Shown: piece after piece, positions 26,219 through 35,112 of the stretch
How positions within the stretch are numbered: position 1 is the first letter of the stretch
How the letters are laid out: every line of letters starts with the position of its first letter
Source of the DNA: Bradyrhizobium guangdongense
GTDB lineage: Bacteria > Pseudomonadota > Alphaproteobacteria > Rhizobiales > Xanthobacteraceae
Assembly: GCF_004114975.1 (NCBI RefSeq)
Contig: NZ_CP030051.1
Location: forward strand, 2,852,001 to 2,916,000
Reading direction: 5' to 3'
Length of the DNA stretch: 64,000 nucleotides
Made by a program: the position numbers and the translations under genes
Notes under the pieces: generated by a model
Told to the model about the DNA's origin: nothing
Database searches by the model: none
The model's input: only the letters and a program-made list of their open reading frames with translations

Positions 26219-26256
26219 CGCGGGCCCGTCGCCCGCGAGATTTGTTGATTTTTCTC
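26219..26256 (+). terminator. Probable rho-independent terminator after wlbC
   Basis: CGCGGGC (26219-26225) pairs with GCCCGCG (26231-26237) over a five-base loop, followed by a T-rich run (TTTGTTGATTTTTCTC). It sits just after the wlbC stop and separates that operon from legB. Confidence 0.6.
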
Positions 26257-26421
26257 AAAGGCTTGTGCGCTACGCGCGGTTGTGTTTCGCGGCGACGGTT
26301 CCCAGGCGCTTGTCGGCTTGCGCCGCATTCAAAACTGGCCTCCAGCGGCCGGAATGTTTAGAAGCGGCCGTGTTAGGTCGGCCGGCGGGTCGGGTGGCCT
26401 CGCCAAAGGGGAACAGGAACT

Positions 26422-27420
26422 TTGCCAAAAGTACTTTTGACGGGTGCGGGCGGATTCATCGGATCGCACCTCGCGGAAGAGCTGGTCCGGCGCAATATCG
26501 CGGTGCGCCCGTTCGTGCACTATAATAGCATGGGTTCGCACGGCTGGCTCGATTCTTCGCCGCCCGACATCCGCAGGGAGTTCGACGTCTTCGCCGGCAA
26601 TGTGTGCGACCCCAACGGCGTGCGCACTGCGATGAAGGGATGCGACGCCGTGCTGCATCTCGCTGCGCTGATCGCGATTCCCTATTCGTACCACTCACCC
26701 GACACCTATGTCGAAGCCAACATCCGCGGCACGCTCAACGTGCTGCAGGCAGCGCGCGATCTCGGCGTCGAAAAAGTGATCCATACGTCGACCAGCGAGG
26801 TCTACGGGACGGCTCAGTTCGTTCCGATTACCGAGGAGCATCCGCTGCAGGGGCAGTCACCTTACTCCGCGACCAAGATCGGTGCCGACCAGCTTGCGCT
26901 GTCGTTCGAGCGCTCATTCGGTACGCCGGTGACTGTGGTGCGGCCCTTCAACACTTATGGTCCGCGGCAATCGGCCCGCGCCGTGATCCCGACCATCATC
27001 ACCCAGATCGCCGCAGGCGCGCGCAGGATCAAGCTCGGCAGCATCCATCCGACCCGCGACTTCAACTTCGTCGCAGACACGGTCGGTGGCTTCCTGGCTG
27101 CACTCGATTCCAAGGCGGGTATCGGCGAGGTCATCAATATCGGCAGCGCGTTCGAGATCTCGATCGGCGACACCGCGCGGTTGATCGCCGAGCTGATGGG
27201 AGCTGAGATCGAAATTGAGCATGACGACGTTCGCGTGCGCCCCGAGCGCAGCGAGGTCGAGCGGCTCTGGGCCTCCAACGCCAAGGCGCAGAAACTGCTC
27301 GGCTGGTCGCCGCGTTTCGGCGGCGTCGACGGGCTTCGCAGTGGCCTCGAACAGACTATTGCCTGGTTCACCAAGCAGGAGAACCTGGCCCGCTATCGCG
27401 TCAATACCTACACGTTGTGA
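26422..27420 (+). CDS. legB: LegB-like NDP-N-acetylglucosamine 4,6-dehydratase
   Basis: A 332-residue extended SDR starting at TTG 26422. It has VLLTGAGGFIGSHLAEEL, HLAALIAIPYSYHSPDTYVE, HTSTSEVYGTAQFVPITEEH, then YSATK (active-site Tyr/Lys) and RPFNTYGPRQSARAVIPTII. The IAIPYSYHSP and GTAQFVPI segments match the LegB family that starts legionaminic acid synthesis from GDP-GlcNAc. Its stop overlaps the legC start (GTGA). The rest of the pathway lies at 39-45 kb. Confidence 0.88.
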   Translation: MPKVLLTGAGGFIGSHLAEELVRRNIAVRPFVHYNSMGSHGWLDSSPPDIRREFDVFAGNVCDPNGVRTAMKGCDAVLHLAALIAIPYSYHSPDTYVEANIRGTLNVLQAARDLGVEKVIHTSTSEVYGTAQFVPITEEHPLQGQSPYSATKIGADQLALSFERSFGTPVTVVRPFNTYGPRQSARAVIPTIITQIAAGARRIKLGSIHPTRDFNFVADTVGGFLAALDSKAGIGEVINIGSAFEISIGDTARLIAELMGAEIEIEHDDVRVRPERSEVERLWASNAKAQKLLGWSPRFGGVDGLRSGLEQTIAWFTKQENLARYRVNTYTL

Positions 27421-28646
27421 GCACCCCGAGCATGTCCTCCGCGCAAGCGAGCCCGAACCGTCCCGCCGTGCTTGACGTCAAGCCGGTGCTCGACGCCGTC
27501 GATGCCGCGCTCGGCTCGGTCCAACGTCCGGTCGAACTGCATGAGCCGCGGTTCGGTGATCGCGAGCGCGAGCTGGTGCTCGATTGCATTGATACCAATT
27601 GGGTATCGTCGGCCGGCAAATACGTCACCCGTTTCGAGGAAATGGTGGCGGAGGCGACCGGCTCGCGCCAGGCGGTTGCGATCGTCAACGGCACCGCGGC
27701 ACTGCATGCGGCGTTGGTGCTCGAGGGCGTCGAGCCTGGCGACGAGGTGCTGCTACCCTCGATCACCTTCGTCGCCACCGCCAACGCCGTAAGCCATGCC
27801 GGCGCCGTGCCTCACTTCGTCGACTCGACCTGGGATACGCTCGGGCTCGATCCGCGTGCGCTCGAGGCCCATCTCGATGCTGTCGCGGTGCAGAAGAACG
27901 GCAGCTGGGTGAATAGGCATACCGGCCGCCGGCTTCGGGCCATCGTTCCCGTGCACATTTTCGGACATCCTGTCGACATGGCCGCGCTCGGCGCGGTTGC
28001 CGCCCGCTACGGCCTCGTGATTGTGGAGGATGCAACCGAGTCGCTCGGCTCGACCTTGAACGGCAAGGGCTGCGGTACGTTCGGCCATTCCGCCGTGCTC
28101 AGCTTCAATGGCAACAAGATCGTCACCACGGGTGGCGGCGGCATGATCGTGACCGACGACGAGGCCCATGCCCGCCACGCCCGACATTTCACCTCGACGG
28201 CCAAGAAGGCGCATGCTTGGGCGTTCGAGCACGACGAGATCGCCTACAATTACCGCCTGCCCAACATCAATGCGGCACTTGGCTGTGCGCAGATGGAGCG
28301 GCTGGCCGGAATGGTTGCGGCCAAGCGCGTCCTTGCCAAGCGGTATCTTGATGCCTTTGATGGTCTCCCCTGGGCGCGCATCTATCGCGAGCCGAGAGGG
28401 TCAGAGAGCAATTATTGGCTCAATACGCTGGTGCTCGACCGCGAATACGCCTCCGAGCGCGACCGCTTGCTCGAGGCGCTGCACGGCCACGGCATTCGTG
28501 CGCGCCCGCTGTGGACGCCGATGCACCTGTTGCCGATGTACCGCGATTGTCCGCGCGCAGCGCTTCCCGTCGCCGAGGACATGAACGGGCGCTGCATCAA
28601 CCTGCCGAGCAGTCCGTTCCTGGCTGAAAGCACGAACGATCGCTGA
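27417..28646 (+). CDS. legC: LegC-like aminotransferase of nonulosonate pathway
   Basis: A 409-residue PLP aminotransferase. HEPRFGDRERELVLDCIDTN, the NGTAALHAALVLEGVEPGDE block and NRHTGRRLRAIVPVHIFGHP are nearly identical in pattern to LegC. SFNGNKIVTTGGGG carries the PLP lysine, and TSTAKKAHAWAFEHDEIAYN completes the match. It aminates the 4-keto-6-deoxy sugar produced by LegB. The start is either GTG 27417, overlapping legB, or ATG 27432. The stop overlaps the next start as TGATG. Confidence 0.92.
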   Translation: MSTPSMSSAQASPNRPAVLDVKPVLDAVDAALGSVQRPVELHEPRFGDRERELVLDCIDTNWVSSAGKYVTRFEEMVAEATGSRQAVAIVNGTAALHAALVLEGVEPGDEVLLPSITFVATANAVSHAGAVPHFVDSTWDTLGLDPRALEAHLDAVAVQKNGSWVNRHTGRRLRAIVPVHIFGHPVDMAALGAVAARYGLVIVEDATESLGSTLNGKGCGTFGHSAVLSFNGNKIVTTGGGGMIVTDDEAHARHARHFTSTAKKAHAWAFEHDEIAYNYRLPNINAALGCAQMERLAGMVAAKRVLAKRYLDAFDGLPWARIYREPRGSESNYWLNTLVLDREYASERDRLLEALHGHGIRARPLWTPMHLLPMYRDCPRAALPVAEDMNGRCINLPSSPFLAESTNDR

Positions 28647-30034
28647 TGGCCCGGATCGTTTTCTTCACGATTCACAGCACGACGGCCTGGTGGAAGTTCT
28701 TGGCCTCGCGCATGGAGTTTGCCGACGCGGTCGTGCTCAGCGATCTGCGCGATGATGGCGACTATTCGCTGGTCGATGATTTCTATCGCTTCCTCGACAA
28801 GGGCGATGCAGCCGCCGCGGCGCTCGACCGGTTCGGCCAGGATGGTTGCGCCGACATCATCCTGCGCTGTCGTGTGCTCCGCAGCATCGATCGCGATATG
28901 GCGCTTAGAATGATCGGCGGCATGACGCAGGCGATCGAGCAGGCTTTTGACCGATTGGCCCCCGAGCTGGTGTTGACCTTCACCATCGACCGCTACGTCA
29001 TGGATGTGATGGAGCGCATCGCCCGGCGGCGCGGTATCGATTTCCTGGAGATGACGACGTCGATCATCCCGGATCAGGTGATGTTGATGCGGCGCGGAAA
29101 GCCGGTCCGGCTGCGCGAGCCTTCCGCCGAGGACATCGACGCGGCGGTCAGTCAGCTCTGCCGGGAAGACTTTGCGCCGGCCTATGTCCGCGACGCCAAG
29201 CGGTTTTCGCTGGCCAGGTTCTGGCGGATCTTCGGATATTACGCGCTGCGCGGCGCCTTCTTCAACGTCTGGCGTTTTCTCAAGCGCGATCGCTACAACT
29301 GCCACTATCTCGACGCGCTCAAGCGGCTGAAGCACAAGGTGCGCATGCGCGACGTCGCCGTACTCGGCCTGCTCGATCACGGTTGGGACAAGCGGCTCGC
29401 CGAAGTGGCGCGTGAGCGACGGGTATTCCTCGGGCTGCAGCTATTCCCCGAGGCTTCGATGGACTATTGGCTCGAATCGCAAGGCATGCTCGCGCATGAC
29501 GACGTGTTGGTGCGTTATTGCGAGCTGCTCGGTCGTGCCGGCTACCGCGTCTTCGTCAAGGATCATCCGCTGCAGTTCGGGTTCCGCCAGCGCGAGCTGT
29601 TCGAACGGCTGGCGAAGCTGTCGTCCGTGGTGCTGGTGCCCTACGACGTGCCGGCAAATCTCCTGATCGGAAAGTGCGCAGTGTCGGTGACGTTCACCGG
29701 CACCATCGGCTTCCAGGCGGCGCTGGCCGGGTTGTGCTCGGTAACAACCGAGCCGTATTACGCGACCGAGCAGCATTTTCTGCACATCCGCGATACCGAC
29801 GAGGTCGATGATATCGTCGAGCGGCTGGCGCGGTGGCGATCCCCCGACGATCTCGACTCCACCCGTCGCGCGATCATGCGGCATCTGGCCTCGATCAGTG
29901 TCGAGGGCGACTATTTCGGCTGGCGCAAGTTCGATCCCGAGAACGAAGCCCAGCGTGCCGCGGTCGAGTCGCTGTTGCGTTCGCTGAACGCGTACCTGCC
30001 GAAATTCTTGAAATCTTGCAGAACGGCCGCGTGA
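28646..30034 (+). CDS. Capsule-synthesis type glycosyltransferase-like protein
   Basis: A 462-residue soluble protein translationally coupled to legC (TGATG). The C-terminal half looks like a GT-B transferase of the KpsS/Capsule_synth type: YRVFVKDHPLQFG, then VSVTFTGTIGFQAALAGLCS and a C-terminal helix EGDYFGWRKF. KpsS-like enzymes transfer Kdo, and relatives may use other ulosonic acids, so this is a candidate transferase for the legionaminic-type sugar. That link rests on position and weak motif likeness. Confidence 0.6.
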   Translation: MARIVFFTIHSTTAWWKFLASRMEFADAVVLSDLRDDGDYSLVDDFYRFLDKGDAAAAALDRFGQDGCADIILRCRVLRSIDRDMALRMIGGMTQAIEQAFDRLAPELVLTFTIDRYVMDVMERIARRRGIDFLEMTTSIIPDQVMLMRRGKPVRLREPSAEDIDAAVSQLCREDFAPAYVRDAKRFSLARFWRIFGYYALRGAFFNVWRFLKRDRYNCHYLDALKRLKHKVRMRDVAVLGLLDHGWDKRLAEVARERRVFLGLQLFPEASMDYWLESQGMLAHDDVLVRYCELLGRAGYRVFVKDHPLQFGFRQRELFERLAKLSSVVLVPYDVPANLLIGKCAVSVTFTGTIGFQAALAGLCSVTTEPYYATEQHFLHIRDTDEVDDIVERLARWRSPDDLDSTRRAIMRHLASISVEGDYFGWRKFDPENEAQRAAVESLLRSLNAYLPKFLKSCRTAA

Positions 30035-30088
30035 CTGGTCTCGCAAAGGCTGCCACGCAAGGTCGTTGGTCCGCAGTGATGGAGCGGC

Positions 30089-31417
30089 ATGATGCGATCT
30101 CGTCTGGTTGATCTGCTGAAGCGCCCCGCGGTCGCCGCCCTGGTCGCAACTCTCTTTCTGAGGGTGCTGACGCTGGCAAGCCGCTTCTTGCTGTCGCTGC
30201 TGCTGGCGCGGATGCTATCGCCGTCGGACATGGGGGAATACGGCCTGCTGACGGCTGCGCTGGCCTTCGCGCTGCTCGCGGTCGGGCTCGAGTTCTATTC
30301 CTATACATACCGTGAGATGGTGCCGGCGAGCCCGGAGCGGCGAACCCGGATCATTGCCGACCAGGCCGCGCTCGGCGGGATGGCGCTATTTGCCGTCGGC
30401 TTGGTCGTTGCCGGCGTGGTCGCGGCCGGAGCTTTTCCGGGCCGGCTGGCACCGTGGTTCCTGATCATTCTCGTCACCGAGCATGTCTCGCTCGAGGCAA
30501 CGCGAATTCTGATCATCACCTCGCGGCCGATTCGGGCCTATGTCGGGGTGTTCCTGCGCGGCGGCGTCTGGGTCTATGTCATCGCGGCGATCATGTTCGC
30601 TGCGCCCTCGACGCGTACGCTGGAAGCGGTTCTGGTCTCGTGGGCACTCGGCGGCATGGCGGCGATCGGCTTTTCAGCCATTGCGCTGTCCGATCTGCCC
30701 TGGCGCGGACTGCACGGATATCGCCCCGACTGGCAGCGAATTCGCGATGGCTTGCAGACGGCTCGTCCCTTCATGCTGACGGCGGGTAGTGCGCTGGTGA
30801 TTTCCTACGTCGACCGCTTCGTGATCGATCAATTCGTCGGACGTGATGCGCTCGGCATTTATACGTTCTACTCGACGATCTTGATCGGGTTGTGGTCGCT
30901 TGGCGCATCGCTCTCGCACCAGTTTTTGCCCAAGGTGATTGATGGATATGCCAAGGGCGGTCTGGCCTATCGCGCGGCGTTGCGCCCGTTCTTCTGGACG
31001 ATGCTGGCGCTGGCATTGGGTACGACCCTGCTTTGCGGCCTCGCCATCGGACCGATGCTGGCGATGCTTGGACTGTCGGCCTATGCCTCGGGGATTTCGG
31101 TTTTTTATGCGATGCTTCCCGGCATTTTCCTGCGCATGATGTCCGACGTGCCTTCATACGCGATCTACGCCGCGCGATCGGACAGGTCCCTTCTGCTTTG
31201 CAATCTCGGATCAGCGCTGATCTCGACGGTGCTCAATATCACGCTGGTTCCACGGCTCGGTATCCTGGGCGCGGCGCTGGCCAGCGGCTTTGCGAGCGCC
31301 GCATTGCTTGCCTCGCTGGCGGTCCTCGCTCGCCGCAAATTGCGTGAAAACGGCAGGGAACACGGCGTGGCCGCGTCGGCCGGCCATCCCACCGATCCCG
31401 ACTTGCTTCATCCCTGA
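30089..31417 (+). CDS. Wzx-like flippase
   Basis: A 442-residue protein with about 12 membrane segments and the classic PST flippase start (RVLTLASRFLLSLLLARMLS, then PSDMGEYGLLTAALAFALLA). GGAG (30081-30084) precedes the ATG at 30089; a second ATG follows at 30092. The C-terminal pattern NLGSALISTVLNITLVPRLG with GILGAALASGFA is typical of the superfamily. It should flip the undecaprenyl-linked repeat unit. It lies between the KpsS-like transferase and a polymerase-like gene. Confidence 0.87.
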   Translation: MMRSRLVDLLKRPAVAALVATLFLRVLTLASRFLLSLLLARMLSPSDMGEYGLLTAALAFALLAVGLEFYSYTYREMVPASPERRTRIIADQAALGGMALFAVGLVVAGVVAAGAFPGRLAPWFLIILVTEHVSLEATRILIITSRPIRAYVGVFLRGGVWVYVIAAIMFAAPSTRTLEAVLVSWALGGMAAIGFSAIALSDLPWRGLHGYRPDWQRIRDGLQTARPFMLTAGSALVISYVDRFVIDQFVGRDALGIYTFYSTILIGLWSLGASLSHQFLPKVIDGYAKGGLAYRAALRPFFWTMLALALGTTLLCGLAIGPMLAMLGLSAYASGISVFYAMLPGIFLRMMSDVPSYAIYAARSDRSLLLCNLGSALISTVLNITLVPRLGILGAALASGFASAALLASLAVLARRKLRENGREHGVAASAGHPTDPDLLHP

Positions 31418-31495
31418 TATCTGCAATTGCGGGTCGCGGGTGGTGTTGCTACACAGCGGCCGGTCCCCTTCTGCTTCTTCCTTTAGCTGGACAAT

Positions 31496-33109
31496 ATGCA
31501 ACGATCTGTTTGGCTGGCATGCAAACTGTCGTCGCCCGCGGTTCTCATCGTCCTGATCTGGGGCGTATTACTCGCGCTGGTCGCCGTTGGACCCATCGAT
31601 TATCCCGGACAGCCATCCACGGCCGTACTGGTCATCGTCGGCATTGGGCTTGCATCCTTTCTGCTGGCGTACCGAGGCGGCGGGTTCCTGTTCGATGTCG
31701 GCTTCGCGCGCCGCCCGGAAATGCCGGCGCTCTCGGCAGCCATGCTCAATCGCGTCGTTGCCGGGACCTCGCTGGTCGGAATCGCTGGAATCGCTCTGAT
31801 GGCGCTGGATCGCACCGTTTTGAGCGGAGTGAATAACGCCAGCTATTCCGAGCTTTTGCGCTGCGCCCCGGGGCTGATCAGCTTCATCGAGATCAAACGG
31901 ACGCCGATCCTATACCTCGGCTACGTCACGTTCTCGTTTGGCTTCGTCTCTCTGATCCTGTTCCTGTTGAAGGGCGAGGTCATCAAGGGCTGGGCAGCGG
32001 CGCTTGCGCAATTGTCTGTCATTTCTCCGGTGGGTTACGCGGTGCTCTATTCGGGGCGCTTCCCGATCCTACTTGCCATGCTTTTGATGCTGTCCACAAT
32101 GCTGATCCGTGTCAGCCAGGGCCACCGGCTTTTGCCGGCCGGGCACCACCTGCTTCTCAAGGTGATGATCGCGCTCGGACTGTTTGTCCTCTACTCGAGC
32201 TGGGTCTGGTCAAGCCGACAGAATTTTTGCATCCAGCTCACGCCCCTGATCAGCGAACTGGAGGGGAAGCAGCGCCAGGCCAACCCGTTGGTAGCCACCC
32301 AAACCCCAGAGCCTCCAACGCAACAGGCGCCGAGCAGCCCAGCGGCCCCGCCAACTGCTCGGGCTCCGGCCCAGCCTCCGACGGGGCCACAGGCGGCGCC
32401 TGCTACAACGCCTCCGGCGCCTGTCGAGGGAATTTCCGGGACCGACCTCAGTAAGAAGATGGCTGATGCAGCGGCTGTCCCGTCCGCGGCATCATCGCAA
32501 ACGAACACTGCCGCCAGCGTACTTGCGATCATGCTGGAAGCCTGGAACGTGAAGCCGCGCGGCTATGTCGCCTCCGCGCTCGACGCCGGCTACCTGTCGC
32601 CCCAGGCGGCGCTGATCGGACTAAGCAGCTTTTTCTATCTGACTCATGGCGTGCGCACGATCGATATTGGCTGGCAGGCACGCGACCGGTTTTCCCCGCA
32701 GCGTGGCATCTATGAGGTCGGAGTGTTGTCACCGATCTTGCGGGTGTTCTTTCCGCAGGTCCAGCAGGTCAGCATCATGGAGGCGGAGCTGAAATCGACG
32801 GGAATTTACGGCTTCTTCCCGACGGCATGGCTTGCCGCCTTCATCGATTTCGGAATGATCGGTGCGATCGTCTACATTCTGCTCTGGGGGGCCGTCGCGG
32901 GTTGGAGCGCGACCGGTGCAAGGCGGTCGGACCTGTTGACGCCGCAGCTCTTGCTGATCTTTGTGATCTCCAGCATCCTTCTCAGCCCGGTTCAAGGGCC
33001 ACTGGGCATTGCCAATGCGGCGTTGGTGCTCGGCTCCCTGCTCATCGTCGGGCTAATCGTCGACGGCTGGCCCAGATTTGCGAAACGGGCGGACCCGGTC
33101 GCAGCCTGA
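31496..33109 (+). CDS. Polymerase-like membrane protein with Pro/Ala-rich loop
   Basis: A 537-residue protein with about 6 membrane segments before residue 240 and 3-4 after residue 420. Between them, residues about 263-310 form a low-complexity Pro/Ala/Thr/Gln loop, followed by a soluble stretch. The C-terminal part (STGIYGFFPTAWLAAFIDFG, then SSILLSPVQGP) recalls O-antigen polymerases and ligases. The loop is probably periplasmic. Assigned by topology and position next to a flippase; no catalytic residue can be named. Confidence 0.65.
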   Translation: MQRSVWLACKLSSPAVLIVLIWGVLLALVAVGPIDYPGQPSTAVLVIVGIGLASFLLAYRGGGFLFDVGFARRPEMPALSAAMLNRVVAGTSLVGIAGIALMALDRTVLSGVNNASYSELLRCAPGLISFIEIKRTPILYLGYVTFSFGFVSLILFLLKGEVIKGWAAALAQLSVISPVGYAVLYSGRFPILLAMLLMLSTMLIRVSQGHRLLPAGHHLLLKVMIALGLFVLYSSWVWSSRQNFCIQLTPLISELEGKQRQANPLVATQTPEPPTQQAPSSPAAPPTARAPAQPPTGPQAAPATTPPAPVEGISGTDLSKKMADAAAVPSAASSQTNTAASVLAIMLEAWNVKPRGYVASALDAGYLSPQAALIGLSSFFYLTHGVRTIDIGWQARDRFSPQRGIYEVGVLSPILRVFFPQVQQVSIMEAELKSTGIYGFFPTAWLAAFIDFGMIGAIVYILLWGAVAGWSATGARRSDLLTPQLLLIFVISSILLSPVQGPLGIANAALVLGSLLIVGLIVDGWPRFAKRADPVAA

Positions 33110-33140
33110 AACCGGCTTCGTCCGCGCGACGGTCGCGCTG

Positions 33141-34106
33141 CTATGCCTTCGGCGGCGACAGGCCCTTGAACCATTCGACGGTCTGTTCGATGCCTTCGCC
33201 GAAATTGTTCGGCAGTGGCCCACAGACCGCCTCGGTCGCGCTGAGATCGAACTGATATTGGGTCATGATGTTCTTCAGCCGCCGCGAAGTGAGGGGGAAC
33301 TGCTTCAGGCCGAGCGCAATTGCCGCATCGCCGGTGTGAGCCAACGCCCGTGCGACAAACACCGGCATTCTGGGAATGCGACGCGCGTGAAGGGCGCGCT
33401 GAAATGCATCGCCCCAGGCGACGAGGTCGAGCGGTTCATAGTCGGCAAGATAGAATGTCCTGCGATGCACCTGTTCCGGCGGGGCTTGCAGCAATTGTCG
33501 GTACTGATAGCTGATATTTCCGACGTAGCTGAACGATTTGAGCAGAGGCGCGCTTCCGACGTGGAAGTAATACCCACGCTGGATCATGCGCAAAAAGCGT
33601 TGGTAGTGCGCGCTCATTCCCGGTCCCCACACCGTAGTCGGGCGGACCAGACACCACTGGCTTCCGCCGCCATCCTGCTCGCGAACGATCTGTTCGGTCA
33701 GAACCTTGCTGCGGCCGTAGGAGGAGTCCGGATTGTAGTCGGTGTCGCCGCTGGGCCGATAATCGACGCGGCAGACGAGCTGAGATGAGGTCCAAATGGT
33801 CCGCTTGATCGACGGGGTGTGCCGAACGGCCTCGATGACATTTCGGACGCCTTCTACGTTAGCAGGGTAATCCGAAACGTCTGCGCTCTCGTCGATGTCG
33901 ATACGGGCCGCGAGATGAACGAGCGCATCGGGGGTTGCGGCCTGAACCGCTTCCTGCACTCGCTTGGCATCGAGGATGTCACACAGGATGTTCGTCGCCG
34001 GCCCTGGACGCTTGTCCAGACCCAGAACTTCGTGGTTCTCCGCGCTCAACCGCTGCGCGAGCGCCTTCCCGATAAAGCCGGAACTGCCGGTCACGAACAC
34101 TTTCAT
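33141..34106 (-). CDS. NAD-dependent epimerase/dehydratase (extended SDR)
   Basis: A 321-residue protein. VFVTGSSGFIGKALAQRL gives the NAD-binding GxxGxxG; the active-site set is the Ser of IWTSSQLV with YGRSK. VRPTTVWGPG is the usual substrate-domain motif. It belongs to the UDP-sugar epimerase/dehydratase/reductase group, but the substrate cannot be told. It is on the strand opposite its polymerase and FkbM neighbours. Confidence 0.85.
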   Translation of the reverse strand: MKVFVTGSSGFIGKALAQRLSAENHEVLGLDKRPGPATNILCDILDAKRVQEAVQAATPDALVHLAARIDIDESADVSDYPANVEGVRNVIEAVRHTPSIKRTIWTSSQLVCRVDYRPSGDTDYNPDSSYGRSKVLTEQIVREQDGGGSQWCLVRPTTVWGPGMSAHYQRFLRMIQRGYYFHVGSAPLLKSFSYVGNISYQYRQLLQAPPEQVHRRTFYLADYEPLDLVAWGDAFQRALHARRIPRMPVFVARALAHTGDAAIALGLKQFPLTSRRLKNIMTQYQFDLSATEAVCGPLPNNFGEGIEQTVEWFKGLSPPKA

Positions 34107-34271
34107 GCGAATTCGGCTGATTTCGAGGAAAAAGCGGTTGCTTGACCACTCCGCCGCGCTGATCTACCAAATCGACCCATTGATTGCAAACTACAGAAAA
34201 ACCCTCGCAGCAGCGGATTCTTGCGATCAATCTCTTTCCATCAACGCTCAGGCTCACCCGGCGCTCGCTCT

Positions 34272-35072
34272 ATGAAGGCTTCCATTTCTGCCGTGTTCCA
34301 GGCGGTCAACCTCCTGCTGGAGCCGATCGGCCTGCGCCTGTTGCGCACAGATGCGCCGGTGCGCAACTTCGCCTTGTTCTTCAAGCATCTCAAGTCGCTC
34401 GACTTCCATGTGAAGACGGTGATCGATGTGGGCATCGCGCTTGGCACGTCTCCGATCTACGATGCTTTTCCGCGCGCCCGCTATTTCCTGGTCGAACCGG
34501 TCGCCGAATGCCGCCCGGTTCTTGAGCAACTCAAGCAGCGTCTCAATGCCGAATACTTCCTGGTCGCAGCCGGCGCCGAGAACGGCGACGTCACCATCTA
34601 TGTGCACGACGACATCTCCGGGTCGAGCATCTTTACCCAAGTCGAAGGCAAGGCACTGGACGGTGAGCCGCGGGTGACCCCAATGCGTCGTCTGGATTCA
34701 CTGCTGCCGGAGAAGCTGGAGCATCCGGTCTTTCTGAAGATCGATACTCAGGGCGCCGAACTCGAAGTGCTCAAGGGCCTTGGCTCGCGCATTGCGGAGA
34801 TCGATCTTCTGATCCTGGAGACCACGATGATGCCGATGCGCCACGGAATACCGGTATTTGCCGATATCGTGCGGTTCTGTGACGAAGCGGGTTTTGCCGT
34901 TTATGACGTGCTCGAGGGGCACATGCGCTCGCTCGACGGCGCGCTGGCGCAGATCGATCTTGCCTTTGTACGCAAGGACAGCCCACTACGCAGCCAACCG
35001 GCCTACTTCAACGCCGATCAGCTCGCGAGCTATTTGAAACGGCCGAGCAGGCTGCGCAGCCTCAACGGCTGA
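34272..35072 (+). CDS. FkbM-family methyltransferase
   Basis: A 266-residue protein from the ATG at 34272 (MKASISAVFQAVNLLLEPIG). The SAM motif is VKTVIDVGIALGTSPIYDAF, then YFLVEPV; the FkbM hallmark is FLKIDTQGAELEVLKGLG. FkbM enzymes O-methylate sugars and related hydroxyls. The first motif reads DVGIALG where many relatives have DVGANxG. Its place in the locus suggests methylation of a glycan residue. Confidence 0.87.
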   Translation: MKASISAVFQAVNLLLEPIGLRLLRTDAPVRNFALFFKHLKSLDFHVKTVIDVGIALGTSPIYDAFPRARYFLVEPVAECRPVLEQLKQRLNAEYFLVAAGAENGDVTIYVHDDISGSSIFTQVEGKALDGEPRVTPMRRLDSLLPEKLEHPVFLKIDTQGAELEVLKGLGSRIAEIDLLILETTMMPMRHGIPVFADIVRFCDEAGFAVYDVLEGHMRSLDGALAQIDLAFVRKDSPLRSQPAYFNADQLASYLKRPSRLRSLNG

Positions 35073-35112
35073 TCGTCCCTGACCTCGCCGGCGGCGCCGG
35101 TCACATCTCAAA

